Shown here in pieces: positions 61,959 to 64,000 of a stretch of 64,000 nucleotides of DNA. Source of the DNA: Sphaerotilus montanus (GTDB taxonomy: Bacteria; Pseudomonadota; Gammaproteobacteria; Burkholderiales; Burkholderiaceae_C). A program made the translations under genes and the position numbers. The stretch covers positions 62,001 to 126,000 of the forward strand of contig NZ_JACCFH010000001.1 of assembly GCF_013410775.1 (NCBI RefSeq), written 5' to 3'. The notes under the pieces were generated by a model. The model saw nothing but the letters and a program-made list of their open reading frames with translations. It searched no databases and was not told the origin of the DNA. The stretch's first letter is position 1. Each line of letters opens with the position of its first letter.

Positions 61959-64000
61959 TCATGGCGGGCCACCCAGCCAGCGCACCGACCGCAGCGCCGC
62001 CTGCCCCGGCGCCGACACGAAGTAGTTCAGGTGGTGGCAGGCGACGTTCCGGACCACCGGCGCCACCGCACGGCCAGACCCTACCCCGAGAATGCTCGGG
62101 ACGGCGACCGCGATGTCATTGCGCTGGTGCGCGAACAGCGCATCGAAGAGCGGCCCCTTGCCGGCCTTGGCCAGCATGCGGGCAAAGAAGGCGTCGGAGG
62201 GTTCCTGGTAGGCGTCCACGTCACCCGCCAGGATCGTGTAGGGAATGCCGGGGTCGGGACTCGCGTTCAGGGTGCGGATGAAGTCGGAGTCCGGGTCCAT
62301 CTGCTCCAGCGTGGGCGTGACCCGCTTCGAGCGGTTCAGCAGCAGCATCACCGCGCTGCTGAAGGGCACCAGCACCGGCACGTAGTTCAGCGACAGCCCC
62401 GTCAGCAGGCTCAGGATCTTGCGTGCGCCATCGAACTGGCCGAAGGGTGAGCCGTGGTTGGGGGTTCCGCAGAGGACGAGGTGGTCCACGACCTGGTTCC
62501 CGCCTTCGCGCTCGATGAACCAGCGCGACACCAGCCCGCCCATCGAATGCACCAGCAAGGTCAGGCGCTTGCCGTCCCCCGCCTGCAGACCGACAGCCGC
62601 CAGATCGGCCTGGAGCTGCCGCGCGGTATCGGCGATCGGCGTGCTGAGGTTCTCGTAGTCGTAGGTCAGCACCAGATCGAAGGTCCGGTCCAGCCCGCAG
62701 GCCTGCACGCCCGTGGCCATGCCCTCGGTGTCGCCGATGATGCCGTGGACCAGCAGCAGGATGTTCCGTGCCGTGGCAACCCGCTCCGCCAGGTCGCCCT
62801 GCTGGTAGCGGAAGGTGCCGTCCGGATCGAACTCGAGTCGACGCAGCTGGTTGACGCTGCGCTGCCGCAGCCATGTCTTGAAGAAATACAGCTTGAGCGA
62901 ACCGCCCAGGCTGCGCCGCTGGTCACCGATGTCCGGCAGATGATCGACGGTGACGTGGGTGCAGCCCTCGTCGTCCTGCGCCGAATCGCCGCCGAGAAAG
63001 ACATGCCGACCATCGCTGACCAGCGCCAGCAGGCCCTCGTCCGGCTGCAGCGGCACCTTCAGCACGATGTCCAGCGGCTCGTCCGCGAGTGCGGAGCCCT
63101 GCTGGATGTCCGTCAGTTCGAGGATGTTCTGCGGCTCGCCGCGGGTGGTGGAAAAGTTGAGCAGCGACAGGCCCTGCCGCGCGAAGGCCTGGCAGAAATC
63201 CGACGAAGCGCCGATGCCGCGGGACGCGGCCTGCGCAGACGCCAGACTCACCTGCGCCGTCACCTTGGGGTGGGCCTTCACGACGATCTGACCGCCTGCG
63301 ATCGACAGATCCTGCGGCCCCACCGCATCAAGCCGGCGCACGACGCGAATCCTCAGCTCACGGGTGAACCATTCGTTCTGGTGCACCAGCTTCGGGCGGC
63401 TTCGACCCATGCCGCGGACCAAGGCTTCGGGCTGAATGCTTCGGGTGGGCGACTCGATGTGCCCCAGAACGAGCGCGCCCTGCCCCAGCAAGAAGTCGTC
63501 GATCCGCTCGGTGCTGACGACCAGCTTGATCTGCTCGATCGATTCGTTCTGGCCATCCTCCAGAAAGAACGTCTGGTCGGGGTCACGCCCCCAGAGCGTC
63601 ACCCATTGCTCGCCAGGAGGGACCGGGTCATTCGACAGGATGCGTATCTCGAACGCCGTGGAAAAGTACATCAGCGTGAAGTGCAGGGGCTGGTCAGTCC
63701 GGTTGCGGACCCGGATTTCGCCACGCAATGCCTCCCAGACTCCGCCGGACTGCACCAGGTCCAGCACGATGTCGCTGCTGGGCCAGACATGCTCGCTGCC
63801 GCCCGCGAGTTGCTCGGCGAAGTGGAGGTCCACCTTGGACAGATCCATCGCCGTGGCCGGATTGCGCAGGCCCAGCGTGCGCTCCCATTGCGCCACCTGC
63901 CGAAGTGCGGGCAGCAAGGCTTGGGCAGCTTGGTCGGCACCGCCGCCCAGTCCGGCACCCTGGATGAGCAGATCCGTCTCGCGCTGCAGCAGAAGCAGCT
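61959..64000 (-). CDS. Large alpha/beta-hydrolase (lipase-like) protein, 5' end outside window
   Basis: The frame is open to the window edge, so the start lies beyond 64000; about 680 residues are visible. The region near the edge (LRQVAQWERTL, then a beta-rich domain with an RNRTDQPLHF and an IKLVVSTERIDDFLL segment) resembles the domain that follows caspase-like or CHAT peptidase domains in large bacterial proteins, by my recollection. The C-terminal third is an alpha/beta-hydrolase: oxyanion LLVHGIIGDTEG, nucleophile Ser in VHSMGG, then TPNHGSPFG, a likely Asp in ILAGDVDAY and His in ACHHLNYF. A TTG at 63917 is the first internal start but has no ribosome site. Confidence 0.75.
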   Translation of the reverse strand, partial: LLLLQRETDLLIQGAGLGGGADQAAQALLPALRQVAQWERTLGLRNPATAMDLSKVDLHFAEQLAGGSEHVWPSSDIVLDLVQSGGVWEALRGEIRVRNRTDQPLHFTLMYFSTAFEIRILSNDPVPPGEQWVTLWGRDPDQTFFLEDGQNESIEQIKLVVSTERIDDFLLGQGALVLGHIESPTRSIQPEALVRGMGRSRPKLVHQNEWFTRELRIRVVRRLDAVGPQDLSIAGGQIVVKAHPKVTAQVSLASAQAASRGIGASSDFCQAFARQGLSLLNFSTTRGEPQNILELTDIQQGSALADEPLDIVLKVPLQPDEGLLALVSDGRHVFLGGDSAQDDEGCTHVTVDHLPDIGDQRRSLGGSLKLYFFKTWLRQRSVNQLRRLEFDPDGTFRYQQGDLAERVATARNILLLVHGIIGDTEGMATGVQACGLDRTFDLVLTYDYENLSTPIADTARQLQADLAAVGLQAGDGKRLTLLVHSMGGLVSRWFIEREGGNQVVDHLVLCGTPNHGSPFGQFDGARKILSLLTGLSLNYVPVLVPFSSAVMLLLNRSKRVTPTLEQMDPDSDFIRTLNASPDPGIPYTILAGDVDAYQEPSDAFFARMLAKAGKGPLFDALFAHQRNDIAVAVPSILGVGSGRAVAPVVRNVACHHLNYFVSAPGQAALRSVRWLGGPP

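Overview
The window is GC-rich chromosomal DNA from a betaproteobacterium, most likely a Burkholderiales member of the Sphaerotilus/Leptothrix/Rubrivivax type. The evidence is the order of housekeeping genes (leuC-leuD-leuB-asd-fimV-truA-trpF-trpB-trpA-accD-folC-SPOR-cvpA-purF-metZ, and pcm-rhodanese-tolC facing waaA-waaC), a PEP-CTERM protein, and abundant c-di-GMP genes. The genus is inference. I saw no insertion sequence, prophage, CRISPR array or rRNA.

Region 1 (36-5294): a helix-hairpin-helix protein with an (Ala-Pro)n linker encoded by a hexanucleotide repeat, a small basic protein, a PEP-CTERM protein, and a large CHASE-PAS-GGDEF-EAL c-di-GMP enzyme.

Region 2 (5598-19115): the most distinctive part, nine co-oriented genes that look like an exopolysaccharide or sheath-polymer locus. 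They are a membrane GT2 synthase, a membrane-anchored protein with a duplicated bactofilin-like beta-helix segment, a membrane-anchored deacetylase-like protein, a non-hydrolysing UDP-GlcNAc 2-epimerase, an outer-membrane beta-barrel, a polytopic membrane protein, a periplasmic alpha/alpha-barrel-like protein, and two large secreted paralogues of the deacetylase-like protein. The first three genes overlap by ATGA junctions. The layout resembles the logic of Pga-type systems (synthase, deacetylase, outer-membrane pore, c-di-GMP control), but the component proteins differ.

Region 3 (19282-28257): a YkvA-like protein, an S4 RNA-binding protein, a Tim44-like protein, a GGDEF cyclase, a PPOX-fold flavoprotein, an MscS channel, methylglyoxal synthase, an RhlE helicase with a long leader, and a minus-strand cluster of a DUF1439 lipoprotein, a PHB-depolymerase-type esterase and a YXWGXW lipoprotein.

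Region 4 (28357-35810): a TetR-controlled RND efflux operon, with a visible promoter overlapping its operator, followed by pcm, a rhodanese and a TolC-type channel. The tolC-like gene overlaps waaA tail to tail. The minus strand then carries phosphohexomutase-waaC-waaA for LPS core and Kdo assembly.

Region 5 (39624-43180): eight minus-strand tRNA genes in an Ala-Glu-Asp, Ala-Glu-Asp, Glu-Asp pattern directly downstream of gltX, then metZ.

Region 6 (43213-60675): a long minus-strand run of amino-acid, purine, folate and fatty-acid genes. The leu cluster is headed by a LysR regulator whose stop codon overlaps the leuC start.

Region 7 (60763-64000): a Tat-exported dienelactone hydrolase, a tRNA-Ser(GCT) with clear promoter and terminator, and the 3' part of a large alpha/beta-hydrolase protein whose start lies outside the window.
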